From Plantactinospora soyae (lineage in GTDB: Bacteria > Actinomycetota > Actinomycetes > Mycobacteriales > Micromonosporaceae): a DNA stretch of 64,000 nt. Made by a program: the position numbers and the translations under genes. The stretch spans positions 6,634,001 through 6,698,000 of the forward strand of contig NZ_JADBEB010000001.1 of the NCBI RefSeq assembly GCF_014874095.1. The letters run 5' to 3'. Under the pieces are notes generated by a model. It had not been told where the DNA came from and made no database searches. It worked only from the letters and a program-made list of their open reading frames with translations. This document shows positions 16,071 through 25,346 of this stretch, one piece after another. Numbering within the stretch: position 1 is the stretch's first letter; each line of letters begins with the position of its first letter.

Positions 16071-16405
16071 TGCTTACCCCCCGTGTGGCTCTGCGGCGGG
16101 CTACCCGGCGGGCCGGTCGTGAAACCCGGAACGACGTCCCGGAGCCGATCGGCTCGCCGGAAACCGCGCCGGAGTGGCGCCCGACCGGGTAGGTTACGAC
16201 GGTTCGGCCTCCCAAACGCGACAAACAGCCCACAATGTCGCCCGCTCGGTGTGTCCCTTCCGGAGCCGTCAAGCCGACGTCAAGAACGAGATGCCCGGCG
16301 TAGCCGAAACGTCAGAACGCTGCATGCCCGTCCGGCAACCGGGCTTTCATGGTCCTGACGGCCGAAGACGGTCGTGAAGAACGCGCGTGCTGGAGAGGAC
16401 GTTCG
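16071..16405 (+). promoter_or_regulatory. kdp upstream region with direct repeats (candidate KdpE site)
   Basis: Apart from the minus-strand promoter of the Ohr-like gene, this 335-bp region should hold the kdp control site. Two copies of CGTCAAG begin 11 bp apart (16267-16273 and 16278-16284), one helical turn, the usual spacing of sites for OmpR/PhoB-type regulators such as KdpE. A related CGTCAGA begins at 16310. A small hairpin GCCCG-N9-CGGGC lies at about 16326-16344. The assignment to KdpE is inference. Confidence 0.4.
16101..16125 (-). promoter_or_regulatory. SigB/F-type promoter of the Ohr-like gene
   Basis: On the minus strand: GTTT (16125-16122), 15-nt spacer, GGGTAG (16106-16101). 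The -10 lies 31 bp upstream of the ATG at 16070. Matches the GTTT-N15-GGGTA(T/G) form of SigB/SigF promoters in actinobacteria. Confidence 0.7.
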
Positions 16406-16489
16406 GTGATCGACGTCGTGTTCGTGCTGCTGACGCTGGGGCTCTTCGCGGCCCTCGCCCTGGTCGCCCGGGCGGTGGAACGGCTGTGA
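16406..16489 (+). CDS. 27-residue single-helix membrane microprotein ahead of kdpF
   Basis: GTG at 16406 is preceded by GGAGAGG (16392-16398) with 7-nt spacing, the best ribosome binding site in the kdp leader. The product is almost entirely one hydrophobic helix (VIDVVFVLLTLGLFAALALV) with a short charged end ARAVERL. Its TGA overlaps the GTG of kdpF (GTGA at 16486-16489), so kdpF translation is coupled to it. It may be a second KdpF-like peptide that sits in the Kdp complex, or a leader that sets translation of the operon. Not a named Kdp subunit that I know. Confidence 0.65.
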   Translation: MIDVVFVLLTLGLFAALALVARAVERL

Positions 16490-16575
16490 ACCCAGTCAAC
16501 CTGATCGGCCTGGTCGTCGCGGCTGGGCTGGCCGTCTTCCTGCTGTTCGCACTCCTGTTCCCGGAGCGTTTCTAG
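16486..16575 (+). CDS. kdpF: K(+)-transporting ATPase subunit KdpF
   Basis: 29 residues: one transmembrane helix (NLIGLVVAAGLAVFLLFALL) ending in the conserved FPERF. KdpF stabilises the KdpABC potassium pump in the membrane. GTG start overlaps the preceding microprotein stop; its own TAG is directly followed by the kdpA ATG without a gap, so the three are translationally linked. Confidence 0.9.
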   Translation: MNPVNLIGLVVAAGLAVFLLFALLFPERF

Positions 16576-18231
16576 ATGAGTACGACGACCGCGGGCATCA
16601 TCCTCATCGTCTCCCTCGTGGTGGCGCTGGTGGCGGTGTACAAACCGTTCGGCAACTACATGTACCGGGTGGTGTCCGGCGACCGGCACTCCCGGGTCGA
16701 GCGCGTCATCTTCCGACTGATCGGCGTGGACACCAGGGCCGAGCAGTCCTGGGGCACGTACGCGCGCAGCGTCCTGGCGTTCTCCCTGCTCTCACTGCTC
16801 TTCCTGTACGGCTTCCTTCGCCTGCAGGACAAGCTGTGGCTCTCGCTCGGGTTCGACCCGGTGACCAACCACATCGCCTGGAACACCGCGGTCAGCTTCG
16901 TGACCAACACGAACTGGCAGGCGTACTCGGGTGAGTCGACGATGGGCCACCTGGTGCAGATGGCCGGGCTGGCCGTCCAGAACTTCGTCTCCGCCTCGGT
17001 CGGCATCGCCGTGGCGGTGGCCCTGATCCGGGGCTTCGCCCGGAGCCGGTCGGAGCAACTGGGCAACTTCTGGGTCGACCTGGTCCGGATCACGCTGCGG
17101 ATCCTGCTGCCCATCGCGGTGCTCGGCGCGATCGTGCTGATGATCGGCGGGGTGGTGCAGAACCTGTCCGGCGGCACCGACGTCGGCACGGTGGCCGGTG
17201 GAGCCCAGACGATCACCGGTGGCCCGGTCGCCTCGCAGGAGGTGATCAAGGAACTCGGCACCAACGGCGGCGGCTTCTACAACGTCAACAGCGCGCACCC
17301 GTTCGAGAACCCGACCACCTGGACCAACTGGATCGAGATGTTCCTAATCCTGCTGATCCCGTTCAGCCTGCCCCGGGTCTTCGGCCGGATGGTCGGGCAG
17401 AACCGGCAGGGCTACGCCATCGTCGCGGTGATGGCGATCCTGGCGATCGCCAGCGTGACCCTGACCAACGTCTTCGAACTGACCGGCGACGGCACCGTGC
17501 CGCAGGCGGTCGGCGCGGCGATGGAGGGCAAGGAGGCCCGGTTCGGGGTCTCCAACTCGTCGACCTTCGCCGCGGTCACCACCCTCACCTCGACCGGTGC
17601 GGTGAACTCGTTCCACGACTCGTTCACCCCGCTCGGCGGGATGATGCCGCTGGTCAACATGATGTTGGGCGAGGTGGCGCCGGGTGGTGTCGGCGCCGGC
17701 CTGTACGGCCTGCTGATCCTCGCCGTGATCACGGTCTTCGTGGCCGGGCTGATGGTCGGGCGGACCCCCGAGTACCTGGGCAAGAAGATCGGTGCCAGGG
17801 AGATCAAGTTTGCCTCGCTGTACTTCCTGATCACCCCGATGCTGGTGCTGATCGGCACGGCGGCGGCGTTCGCCACCGGCAACAACGGCACGGCGCTCAA
17901 CGTCGGACCACACGGCCTGACCGAGGTGCTGTACGCCTTCACCTCGGCGAGCAACAACAACGGATCGGCGTTCGCCGGGATCACGGTGAACACGCCCTGG
18001 TGGGACACGGCTCTCGGGCTGTGCATGCTGCTCGGCCGGTTCCTGCCGATCATCTTCGTGCTCGGCCTGGCGGGTTCGTTGGCCCGGCAGAAACCCGTAC
18101 CGGCCTCCGAGGGGACGCTGCCGACGCACCGGCCGTTGTTCGTCGGAATGCTCGTCGGCGTGACGGTGGTGCTGGTGGCGCTGACCTTCCTGCCCGCGTT
18201 GGCGCTCGGCCCGCTGGCCGAAGGGTTGTGA
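16576..18231 (+). CDS. kdpA: Potassium-transporting ATPase subunit A
   Basis: 551 residues, the usual length, with ten or so membrane helices. KdpA is the potassium channel-like subunit of the high-affinity Kdp pump. The four pore-loop regions are visible: [53 protein letters not shown] and [14 protein letters not shown]. It starts directly at the kdpF stop. The downstream kdpB could begin at a GTG overlapping the kdpA stop or at an ATG 42 bp later. Confidence 0.97.
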   Translation: MSTTTAGIILIVSLVVALVAVYKPFGNYMYRVVSGDRHSRVERVIFRLIGVDTRAEQSWGTYARSVLAFSLLSLLFLYGFLRLQDKLWLSLGFDPVTNHIAWNTAVSFVTNTNWQAYSGESTMGHLVQMAGLAVQNFVSASVGIAVAVALIRGFARSRSEQLGNFWVDLVRITLRILLPIAVLGAIVLMIGGVVQNLSGGTDVGTVAGGAQTITGGPVASQEVIKELGTNGGGFYNVNSAHPFENPTTWTNWIEMFLILLIPFSLPRVFGRMVGQNRQGYAIVAVMAILAIASVTLTNVFELTGDGTVPQAVGAAMEGKEARFGVSNSSTFAAVTTLTSTGAVNSFHDSFTPLGGMMPLVNMMLGEVAPGGVGAGLYGLLILAVITVFVAGLMVGRTPEYLGKKIGAREIKFASLYFLITPMLVLIGTAAAFATGNNGTALNVGPHGLTEVLYAFTSASNNNGSAFAGITVNTPWWDTALGLCMLLGRFLPIIFVLGLAGSLARQKPVPASEGTLPTHRPLFVGMLVGVTVVLVALTFLPALALGPLAEGL

Positions 18232-18272
18232 GCGCGGTGAGAGTCCTGAACGACATGGTGAGGAAAGGGAAA

Positions 18273-20477
18273 ATGACTGTCAGCCCGGTGGTGCCCGCCC
18301 CCTCTGGTGGGCTGCCGTCCTCCGGCTCCGCCAGTGGCGGCCGGGTCGGTGGTGGGCTGTTGGATCCCCGGCAACTGTTCCGCTCGCTGCCGGACGCGGC
18401 CCGCAAGTTGAATCCGGTGACCCTGTGGCGCAACCCGGTGATGCTGATCGTGGAGATCGGCGCGGTCTTCACCACGGTGCTGGCCATCGCCGACCCGTCC
18501 GGCTTCGCCTGGGCGATCACCGTCTGGCTGTGGCTCACGGTGGTCTTCGCCAACCTGGCCGAGGCGGTCGCCGAGGGCCGGGGAAAGGCGCAGGCGGCGA
18601 CGCTGCGGCAGGCCAAACGGGACACCGTCGCGACCCGGCTGACCGGCTGGTCGCCCGGTGCCGCACCGAACGCGTACCGCGACGAGGCGGTCGCCGCCAC
18701 CGAACTGCGGCATGGCGACGTCGTGCTGGTCGAGGCCGGACAGATCATCCCCGGCGACGGTGACGTCGTCGAGGGGATCGCCAGCGTGGACGAGTCGGCC
18801 ATCACCGGTGAGTCCGCGCCGGTGATCCGGGAGTCCGGCGGTGACCGCAGCGCGGTGACCGGCGGCACCAAGGTGCTCTCCGACCGGATCGTCGTGCGGA
18901 TCACCCAACAGCCGGGGCAGAGCTTCATCGACCGGATGATCGCCCTGGTGGAGGGCGCCAACCGGCAGAAGACCCCGAACGAGATCGCCCTCAACATCCT
19001 GCTCGCGGCGCTGACCGTCATCTTCCTGATGGCGGTCGTCACGCTCCAGCCGCTGGCGATCTTCAGCAAGGCGTTCCAGGCGGCGGCGCCGGACACCGCC
19101 GCGATCAACTCCGACGGGGTCACCGGGATCGTGCTGGTCTCCCTGCTGGTCTGCCTGATCCCGACCACGATCGGGGCACTGCTCTCCGCGATCGGCATCG
19201 CCGGGATGGACCGGCTGGTGCAGCGCAACGTGCTCGCGATGAGCGGCCGGGCGGTCGAGGCCGCCGGGGACGTCAACACCCTGCTGCTGGACAAGACCGG
19301 CACGATCACCCTCGGCAACCGGCAGGCGGCGGAGTTCGTACCGGTCGACGGGGTCACCGCCGAACAGGTCGCCGACGCCGCCCAGCTCTCCAGCCTGGCC
19401 GACGAGACCCCGGAGGGCCGCTCGGTGGTGGTACTGGCGAAGAACGCGTACGGGCTGCGGGAGCGGGAGCCGGGCCTGATGCCGCACGCCACCTTCGTAC
19501 CGTTCACCGCGCAGACCCGGATGAGCGGGATCGACCTGACCCCGGACGCCACGGTCGACGGGGGAGCCAGCGGCCCGACCCGACGGATCCGCAAGGGCGC
19601 CGCCTCGGCGGTGATGAAGTGGGTCCGGGACAACGGTGGGCATCCGACCGAGCAGGTCGGGGACATCGTCGACGGGATCAGCGGCGGTGGCGGCACCCCG
19701 CTGGTGGTGGCCGAGCACGTCGACGGCGCACCGGCCCGGACGCTCGGGGTGATCCACCTCAAGGACGTGGTCAAGTCCGGCATGCGGGAGCGGTTCGACG
19801 AGATGCGCCGGATGGGCATCCGGACCGTGATGATCACCGGTGACAACCCGCGTACCGCCAAGGCGATCGCGGACGAGGCCGGGGTCGACGACTTCCTGGC
19901 CGAGGCCACCCCGGAGGACAAGCTCGCGCTGATCAAGCGCGAGCAGGAGGGCGGCCGACTGGTCGCGATGACCGGAGACGGCACGAACGACGCGCCGGCG
20001 CTGGCCCAGGCCGACGTCGGGGTGGCGATGAACACCGGTACCACCGCGGCCAAAGAGGCCGGCAACATGGTCGACCTCGACTCCGACCCGACCAAGCTGA
20101 TCGAGATCGTCGAGATCGGCAAGCAGTTGCTGATCACCCGGGGCGCGTTGACGACCTTCTCGATCGCCAACGACATCGCCAAGTACTTCGCGATCATCCC
20201 GGCCATGTTCGCCGGGATCTACCCCAGCCTGGACACCCTCAACATCATGCGGCTGTCCAGCCCGGAGTCCGCGATCCTCTCGGCGGTGGTGTTCAACGCG
20301 ATCATCATCGTGGTGCTGATCCCGCTCGCCCTGCGTGGCGTCCGGTACCGGCCCAGCAGCGCCAGCAAGCTGCTGACCCGCAACCTGTGGGTCTACGGCC
20401 TCGGCGGCATCGTCGCCCCGTTCATCGGCATCAAAATCATCGATCTCATCATCTCGCTCATCCCAGGGATCTCGTGA
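18273..20477 (+). CDS. kdpB: Potassium-transporting ATPase subunit B (P-type ATPase)
   Basis: 734 residues from ATG 18273, chosen for the AGGAAAGGGA just upstream; a GTG at 18228 overlapping the kdpA stop would add 15 residues. P-type ATPase that energises potassium uptake. Seen: phosphatase loop ITGES, phosphorylation site [13 protein letters not shown], nucleotide-binding stretch ending in [11 protein letters not shown], hinge [20 protein letters not shown], and membrane helices before and after. Ends in TGATG overlapping the kdpC start. Confidence 0.97.
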   Translation: MTVSPVVPAPSGGLPSSGSASGGRVGGGLLDPRQLFRSLPDAARKLNPVTLWRNPVMLIVEIGAVFTTVLAIADPSGFAWAITVWLWLTVVFANLAEAVAEGRGKAQAATLRQAKRDTVATRLTGWSPGAAPNAYRDEAVAATELRHGDVVLVEAGQIIPGDGDVVEGIASVDESAITGESAPVIRESGGDRSAVTGGTKVLSDRIVVRITQQPGQSFIDRMIALVEGANRQKTPNEIALNILLAALTVIFLMAVVTLQPLAIFSKAFQAAAPDTAAINSDGVTGIVLVSLLVCLIPTTIGALLSAIGIAGMDRLVQRNVLAMSGRAVEAAGDVNTLLLDKTGTITLGNRQAAEFVPVDGVTAEQVADAAQLSSLADETPEGRSVVVLAKNAYGLREREPGLMPHATFVPFTAQTRMSGIDLTPDATVDGGASGPTRRIRKGAASAVMKWVRDNGGHPTEQVGDIVDGISGGGGTPLVVAEHVDGAPARTLGVIHLKDVVKSGMRERFDEMRRMGIRTVMITGDNPRTAKAIADEAGVDDFLAEATPEDKLALIKREQEGGRLVAMTGDGTNDAPALAQADVGVAMNTGTTAAKEAGNMVDLDSDPTKLIEIVEIGKQLLITRGALTTFSIANDIAKYFAIIPAMFAGIYPSLDTLNIMRLSSPESAILSAVVFNAIIIVVLIPLALRGVRYRPSSASKLLTRNLWVYGLGGIVAPFIGIKIIDLIISLIPGIS

Positions 20478-21382
20478 TGCGCCTACCTACCTGGCTCGCC
20501 CAACACCTGGCCGCGCTGCGGGCCGTACTGGTCTTCACCGCGCTGCTCGGGCTGGCCTACCCACTGGTTCTGGTCGGGGTCGGCCAGATACCCGGCCTGG
20601 ACGGCCGGGCCGAAGGCTCGCTGGTCCGCGACGCCGGCGGCACCGTCGTCGGCAGCCGGCTGATCGGCCAGCTCTTCACCGACACGGACGGCAACCCCAT
20701 CCCGCGCTACTTCCAGTCCCGTCCGTCGGCGGCCGGCGACGGCTACGACCCGACCTCCACCTCGGCCAGCAACCTCGGCCCGGAGAGCGTCGAGGACACC
20801 CTGCCGGTGCCCGGCGCGGTCGACCCCGAAGGCAACCCCGACGAGGGTACGCAGAGCCTGCTGACCCAGGTCTGCACCCGCAGCAAGGACGTCGGCGCCC
20901 TCGACGGCGTCGACGGGCGGCGCCCGTTCTGCACCCCGGACGGCCTCGGCGCGGTGCTCCGGGTCTTCCACCGCGACGGCCTGACCGGGCCGGTGACCCG
21001 GGCGGTCAGCGTCAACCAGGCCTGCCCGGCCACCCCGTTCGTCGCCAGCTTCGGCGGGGTGCCGGTGGAGTGCGCCAAGCCGGGCGAGGACTACTCGGGC
21101 GGACTGGTCACCCCGATCCGGGGCGACGCGCCGGACGAGCCGGCCGTACCGGCCGACGCGGTCACCGCCAGCGGCAGCGGGCTCGACCCGAACATCAGCC
21201 CGGCGTACGCCGAGTTGCAGGTGAACCGGATCGCCCGGGAGCGGAGCGTGTCCCCGGCCGACGTGAGGCGGCTCGTGGCGGAGCACACCAGCGGGCGGGA
21301 CCTCGGCTTCCTCGGCGAGCCCCGGGTCAACGTGCTGGAACTCAACCTCGCCCTGGACCGCGCGTTGCCGGCGAGCGGCTGA
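20477..21382 (+). CDS. kdpC: Potassium-transporting ATPase subunit C, enlarged
   Basis: 301 residues, against about 190-200 in most bacteria. One N-terminal helix (VLVFTALLGLAYPLVLVGVG) anchors an extracytoplasmic domain. Family features: GSRLIGQLF, YFQSRPSAAGDGYD, ASNLGP, and the C-terminal SGSGLDPNISPAYAELQVNR and FLGEPRVNVLELNLALD. About 100 extra residues in the middle carry four cysteines (QVCTRS, PFCTPD, NQACPA, VECAKP), which could form two disulfides outside the membrane. KdpC is thought to raise KdpB affinity for ATP and to stabilise the complex. Start overlaps the kdpB stop by one base. Confidence 0.94.
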   Translation: MRLPTWLAQHLAALRAVLVFTALLGLAYPLVLVGVGQIPGLDGRAEGSLVRDAGGTVVGSRLIGQLFTDTDGNPIPRYFQSRPSAAGDGYDPTSTSASNLGPESVEDTLPVPGAVDPEGNPDEGTQSLLTQVCTRSKDVGALDGVDGRRPFCTPDGLGAVLRVFHRDGLTGPVTRAVSVNQACPATPFVASFGGVPVECAKPGEDYSGGLVTPIRGDAPDEPAVPADAVTASGSGLDPNISPAYAELQVNRIARERSVSPADVRRLVAEHTSGRDLGFLGEPRVNVLELNLALDRALPASG

Positions 21383-21422
21383 GGCGGACGGCGGCCCCGA
21401 GAGGATGAGGCAGGATCAACAG

Positions 21423-23966
21423 GTGACACGCGGTCAACTGCGCATCTATCTCGGGGCCGCCCCCGGTGTCGGCAAGACGTACGCGATGTTGGAGGAGGCG
21501 CACCGGCGGGCCGCGCGCGGTACGGACGTGGTCGTGGGTCTCGTCGAGACCCACGGCCGCCGGCACACCGCGGCCATGCTCGGCGACCTGCCCGCGGTAC
21601 CACGCCGGACGATGCGCTACCGGGACGCCGACTTCACCGAGATGGACACCGACGCGGTACTCGCCCGCCGGCCCGAGGTGGCGGTGGTGGACGAACTGGC
21701 CCACACCAACGTGCCGGGGTCGCGCAACGCCAAGCGCTGGCAGGACATCCAGGAACTGCTGGACGCCGGGATCGACGTGCTGTCGACGGTGAACGTCCAG
21801 CACCTGGAGTCGCTCAACGACGTGGTCGAACAGATCACCGGGGTCACCCAGCGGGAGACCGTGCCGGACGGGGTGGTCCGCGCCGCCGAGCAGGTCGAAC
21901 TCGTCGACATGACGCCGGAGGCGCTGCGCCGGCGGATGGCGCACGGCAACATCTACCATCCGGACAAGGTCGACGCCGCCCTCGCCAACTACTTCCGGAT
22001 CGGCAACCTCACCGCACTGCGGGAACTCGCCCTGCTCTGGCTCGCCGACAAGGTCGAGGACCAGCTCGACCGCTACCGGGCCGACCAGGGCATCGCCACC
22101 GTGTGGGAGACCCGGGAACGGGTGGTGGTCGGGCTCACCGGCGGGCCGGAGGGCGACACCCTGATCCGCCGGGCCGCCCGGGTCGCCGCCCGGAGCAAGG
22201 GCGCCGAGCTGATGGCCGTACACGTCGCCCGCAGCGACGGGCTCGTCGGCGCCGACCCGGCGGCGCTGACCCGGCAGCGGGTACTGGTGGAGCGGCTGGG
22301 CGGTACCTACCACCAGGCGATCGGCGCCGACATCCCGGCGGCGCTGCTCGACTTCGCCCGGGGCGTCAACGCCACCCAGATCGTGCTCGGAGCCAGCCGT
22401 CGGGGCCGGTTCGCCCGGATCATGTCCCGGGGGGTCGGTGCGACCACGGCCGCACTCTCCGGCCCGATCGACGTACACCTGGTGACGCACGAACAGGCCG
22501 GACTGGGCCGTCGGCTCGGGACCGCTCCGGCGGCACTCTCGGCACGGCGCCGGCTGATCGGTCTCGGCCTGAGCGTGGCCGGTATTCCGCTGCTGACGTA
22601 CGTGCTCTGGCTGCTCGCCGACGAACTGTCGCTCACCAGCGACCTGCTGCTCTTTCTCGGCGCGGTGGTCGGGGTGGCGCTGGTCGGCGGGTGGTGGCCG
22701 GCCCTGCTCGCCGCCGTACTCAGCTCGGTTCTGATCAACTTCTTCTTCACCCCGCCGCTGCGGCAGTTCACCATCGCCGAGACCGAGAATCTGTTGGCGC
22801 TGGTGGTCTTCCTACTGGTCGCGGCGGCGGTCAGCGGAGTGGTGGACCTGGCTGCCCGGCGTACCCGGGAGGCGGCCCGGGCGAGCGCGGAGGCCCAGTT
22901 GCTCGCCGCGGTCGCCGGCAGTGTGCTGCGCGGGGCCCGGCCGCTGACGGCGCTGCTGGAACGCCTGCTGGAGACGTTCGGGCTGAGCACGGTCAGCCTG
23001 CTGGAACGCCTGCCGGGGTCACCGGACCGGCCCGACCAGCAGCGTGATCCGCGCGCCTGGCGGGTGGCCGCCAACGTCGGTGCCGAACCGTGTGCCACCC
23101 CGGCCGCCGGAGACGCGGAGGTACGCCTCGACGACGACCTGACGCTGGTACTGCGCGGTCGGGTGCTGCCGGCGGCCGACCGGCGGATCGTGGAGGCGTT
23201 CGCCGCCCAGGCCGCCGTCGCGCTGCGGCAGGAGCGGCTCTCCGAGGAGGCTGCCGCCGCCAAGCCGATCGCCGAGGCGGACCGGCTGCGTACCGCGTTG
23301 TTGGCTGCGGTCAGCCACGACCTGCGTACCCCGCTCGCCTCCGCGATGGCGGCGGTGACCAGCCTGCGCAGTGCGGACGTGGAGTTCGACGAGGCGGACC
23401 AGGAGGAGCTGCTGGCCACCGCCGAGGAGTCGTTGGACCGGCTCGGTCGGCTGGTGGCGAACCTGCTGGACATGAGCCGGCTCCAGGCCGGCGCGCTGGG
23501 CCTGCGACCGGCCTCGCTCGGGCTGGAGGACGTGGTGCCGTCGGCCCTCGACGAGTTGGGCGAGCCGGCCGAGCGGGTCCGGGTCAGCCTGCCCGCGCAC
23601 CTGCCGGCGGTCCGGTCCGATCCGGGCCTGCTGGAGCGGGTGCTGGTGAACCTCGTCGCCAACGCGCTGCGGTTCAGTCCACCGGACCAGCCACCCACGG
23701 TCAGCGCCAGCGAGCACGGCGGATTCGTCGAGCTGCGGGTCACCGACCGGGGCCCCGGCCTGCCCCGGGACCAGTGGGAGCGGGCGTTTCTGCCGTTCCA
23801 GCGGCAGGGCGACCGGGACAATCATGCCGGGGTCGGTCTCGGCCTGGCACTGTCCCGAGGGCTGGCCGAGGCGATGGGCGGCAACCTGGAGCCGGAGGAG
23901 ACCCCGGGCGGCGGCCTGACCATGGTGCTGCGGCTCCCCGTGGCGGACGAGAGGGGTGCCGGATGA
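21423..23966 (+). CDS. kdpD: Osmosensitive potassium sensor histidine kinase KdpD
   Basis: 847 residues from GTG 21423 (GGCAGGA upstream); ATG 21405 is an alternative. Order of domains: KdpD sensor with Walker-like GAAPGVGKT (about 11-19) and VVDELAHTNVPGSRN, a universal-stress-protein-like domain (about 225-350), four membrane helices of DUF4118 (about 375-480), a GAF-like region, HisKA with AAVSHDLRTPLASAM (about 629), and HATPase_c with NLVANALRFSPP and GLGLALSRGLAEAMGG. Senses potassium limitation/osmotic stress and signals to KdpE. Overlaps kdpE as ATGA. Confidence 0.96.
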   Translation: MTRGQLRIYLGAAPGVGKTYAMLEEAHRRAARGTDVVVGLVETHGRRHTAAMLGDLPAVPRRTMRYRDADFTEMDTDAVLARRPEVAVVDELAHTNVPGSRNAKRWQDIQELLDAGIDVLSTVNVQHLESLNDVVEQITGVTQRETVPDGVVRAAEQVELVDMTPEALRRRMAHGNIYHPDKVDAALANYFRIGNLTALRELALLWLADKVEDQLDRYRADQGIATVWETRERVVVGLTGGPEGDTLIRRAARVAARSKGAELMAVHVARSDGLVGADPAALTRQRVLVERLGGTYHQAIGADIPAALLDFARGVNATQIVLGASRRGRFARIMSRGVGATTAALSGPIDVHLVTHEQAGLGRRLGTAPAALSARRRLIGLGLSVAGIPLLTYVLWLLADELSLTSDLLLFLGAVVGVALVGGWWPALLAAVLSSVLINFFFTPPLRQFTIAETENLLALVVFLLVAAAVSGVVDLAARRTREAARASAEAQLLAAVAGSVLRGARPLTALLERLLETFGLSTVSLLERLPGSPDRPDQQRDPRAWRVAANVGAEPCATPAAGDAEVRLDDDLTLVLRGRVLPAADRRIVEAFAAQAAVALRQERLSEEAAAAKPIAEADRLRTALLAAVSHDLRTPLASAMAAVTSLRSADVEFDEADQEELLATAEESLDRLGRLVANLLDMSRLQAGALGLRPASLGLEDVVPSALDELGEPAERVRVSLPAHLPAVRSDPGLLERVLVNLVANALRFSPPDQPPTVSASEHGGFVELRVTDRGPGLPRDQWERAFLPFQRQGDRDNHAGVGLGLALSRGLAEAMGGNLEPEETPGGGLTMVLRLPVADERGAG

Positions 23967-24643
23967 CCCGGGTGCTGGTGGTCGACGACGAGCCGCAGAT
24001 CCTCCGTGCGCTGCGGATCAACCTGCGGGCCCGGCGGTACGACGTGGAGGTCGCCGGGGACGGCGCCGCCGCGCTGCGGCTGGCGGCCAGCCACCGACCC
24101 GACATCGTGGTACTCGACCTCGGCCTGCCGGACATGGACGGAGTGCAGGTGATCCGGGGGCTGCGCGGCTGGACCAACGTGCCGATCATCGTGCTCTCCG
24201 GGCGGGCCGGCAGCCAGGACAAGGTCGCCGCGCTGGACGCGGGCGCGGACGACTACGTGACCAAGCCGTTCGGGGTGGACGAGTTGCTGGCCCGGGTCCG
24301 GGCGGTGACCCGCCGGGCGGCCGGAGCCGGCGAGGAGGTGCCGGCGGTCGGGATCGGTCGGCACACCGTGGACCTGGCCGCGCATGCCGTCCGGACCGGC
24401 GACGGCGACGAGGTCCGGCTCACCCCGACCGAGTGGCACCTGCTGGAGATCCTGGTACGCAATCCGGGTCGACTGGTCAGCCAGCGCCAACTGTTACAGG
24501 AGGTGTGGGGTCCGCAGTACCAGTCGGAGACGAACTACCTGCGGCAGTACCTGGCACAACTGCGCCGGAAGCTGGAGGACGACCCGGCCCGGCCCCGGCA
24601 CCTGTTGACCGAGCCGGGAATGGGCTACCGCTTCCAGCCCTGA
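23963..24643 (+). CDS. kdpE: KDP operon response regulator KdpE
   Basis: 226 residues, OmpR/PhoB family. Receiver: VLVVDDEPQILRALRINL, phospho-acceptor Asp in VVLDLGLPDMDG (about 52), IIVLSGRAG, YVTKPFGVDEL. Winged-helix output domain: VRLTPTEWHLLEILVRNPGR, ending ETNYLRQYLAQLRRKLEDD and MGYRFQP. It should activate kdp in response to KdpD, probably at the direct repeats upstream of the operon. One leucine (codon 178, 24494-24496) is the rare TTA, which in streptomycete-like organisms can make translation depend on the bldA tRNA. Confidence 0.96.
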   Translation: MTRVLVVDDEPQILRALRINLRARRYDVEVAGDGAAALRLAASHRPDIVVLDLGLPDMDGVQVIRGLRGWTNVPIIVLSGRAGSQDKVAALDAGADDYVTKPFGVDELLARVRAVTRRAAGAGEEVPAVGIGRHTVDLAAHAVRTGDGDEVRLTPTEWHLLEILVRNPGRLVSQRQLLQEVWGPQYQSETNYLRQYLAQLRRKLEDDPARPRHLLTEPGMGYRFQP

Positions 24644-24722
24644 GGTCGGGCGCGGGGAGAACTGCTGGCTGCGGTCGGCGACCCCACAGCACCAGCGCTG
24701 CCGAGGCTGACTTGTATTCACT

Positions 24723-24732
24723 AGACCGGTCT
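24723..24732. promoter_or_regulatory. AGACCGGTCT operator of the TetR gene
   Basis: A perfect 10-bp palindrome lies 15 bp before the TetR start, in the form TAGACCGGTCTG. The sequence TAGACCGGTCTA is the site I associate with LmrA/YxaF-type TetR regulators, so autoregulation is likely. Confidence 0.6.
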
Positions 24733-24747
24733 GCATATTCTTTGCTC

Positions 24748-25329
24748 ATGGCGAAGGGACAGGAGACGCGGCAGCGGATGGTGCGTACGGCGGCCGAGCT
24801 GTTCCCGCGGCAGGGCTACCACGCGACCGGGCTCAACCAGTTGCTCAGTGAGGCCAGGGCGCCGAAGGGATCGCTGTACTTCCACTTTCCCGGTGGCAAG
24901 GAGCAGGTGGCCGTTGAGGCGATCGGCATGTCCGGCGTGAACCTGCTCGCCGACCTGCGTGACGCGCTGGACGAGGCGGCGGATCCGGCCGAGGGGATCG
25001 TCCGCGTCGTCGAGTTACTTGCCGCCCGGCTGGCCGCCTCCGGATACCTCGACGGCTGCCCGGTCGCCTCTGTCGCACTGGACGCGGCCGGCAGCAGCGA
25101 AGCGATCCGCGTCGCCTGCACCGAGGCGTACGACGGGTGGTTGGGTGTGATCGAGGCTGCGCTGCGCCGATGGGGTGTTCCCGCCGCCCGGTCCGGGGTC
25201 TTGGCGACGGTGTTGCTGTCCGCAGTGGAGGGCGCGCTGCTGCTTGCCCGGGTGCGGCGTGACACCCGCCCGCTGCACGCCGTCGCCGACGAACTGGAGC
25301 CCCTCGTTTCGTCAGCCGTGCCGGCCTGA
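24748..25329 (+). CDS. TetR-family regulator (LmrA/YxaF-like)
   Basis: 193 residues. HTH in the first 50 residues: RQRMVRTAAELFPRQGYHAT then LNQLLSEARAPKGSLYFHFPGGKEQ, whose GSLYFHFPGGKE recognition region is typical of the LmrA/YxaF subgroup. The ligand domain includes LDGCPVASVALDAA, also characteristic. A rare TTA leucine is codon 90 (25015-25017). An AGACCGGTCT palindrome sits directly upstream. The next gene, a metallo-beta-lactamase-fold enzyme, starts 17 bp downstream and is probably co-regulated. Confidence 0.92.
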   Translation: MAKGQETRQRMVRTAAELFPRQGYHATGLNQLLSEARAPKGSLYFHFPGGKEQVAVEAIGMSGVNLLADLRDALDEAADPAEGIVRVVELLAARLAASGYLDGCPVASVALDAAGSSEAIRVACTEAYDGWLGVIEAALRRWGVPAARSGVLATVLLSAVEGALLLARVRRDTRPLHAVADELEPLVSSAVPA

Positions 25330-25346
25330 ACCATCGGGAGACTCTC

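Noticed and set aside
16183-16195. GGGTAG in the kdp upstream region as a stress promoter for kdp
   Set aside because: There is no GTTT-like element 15-16 bp before it, and it is over 200 bp from the first ORF.
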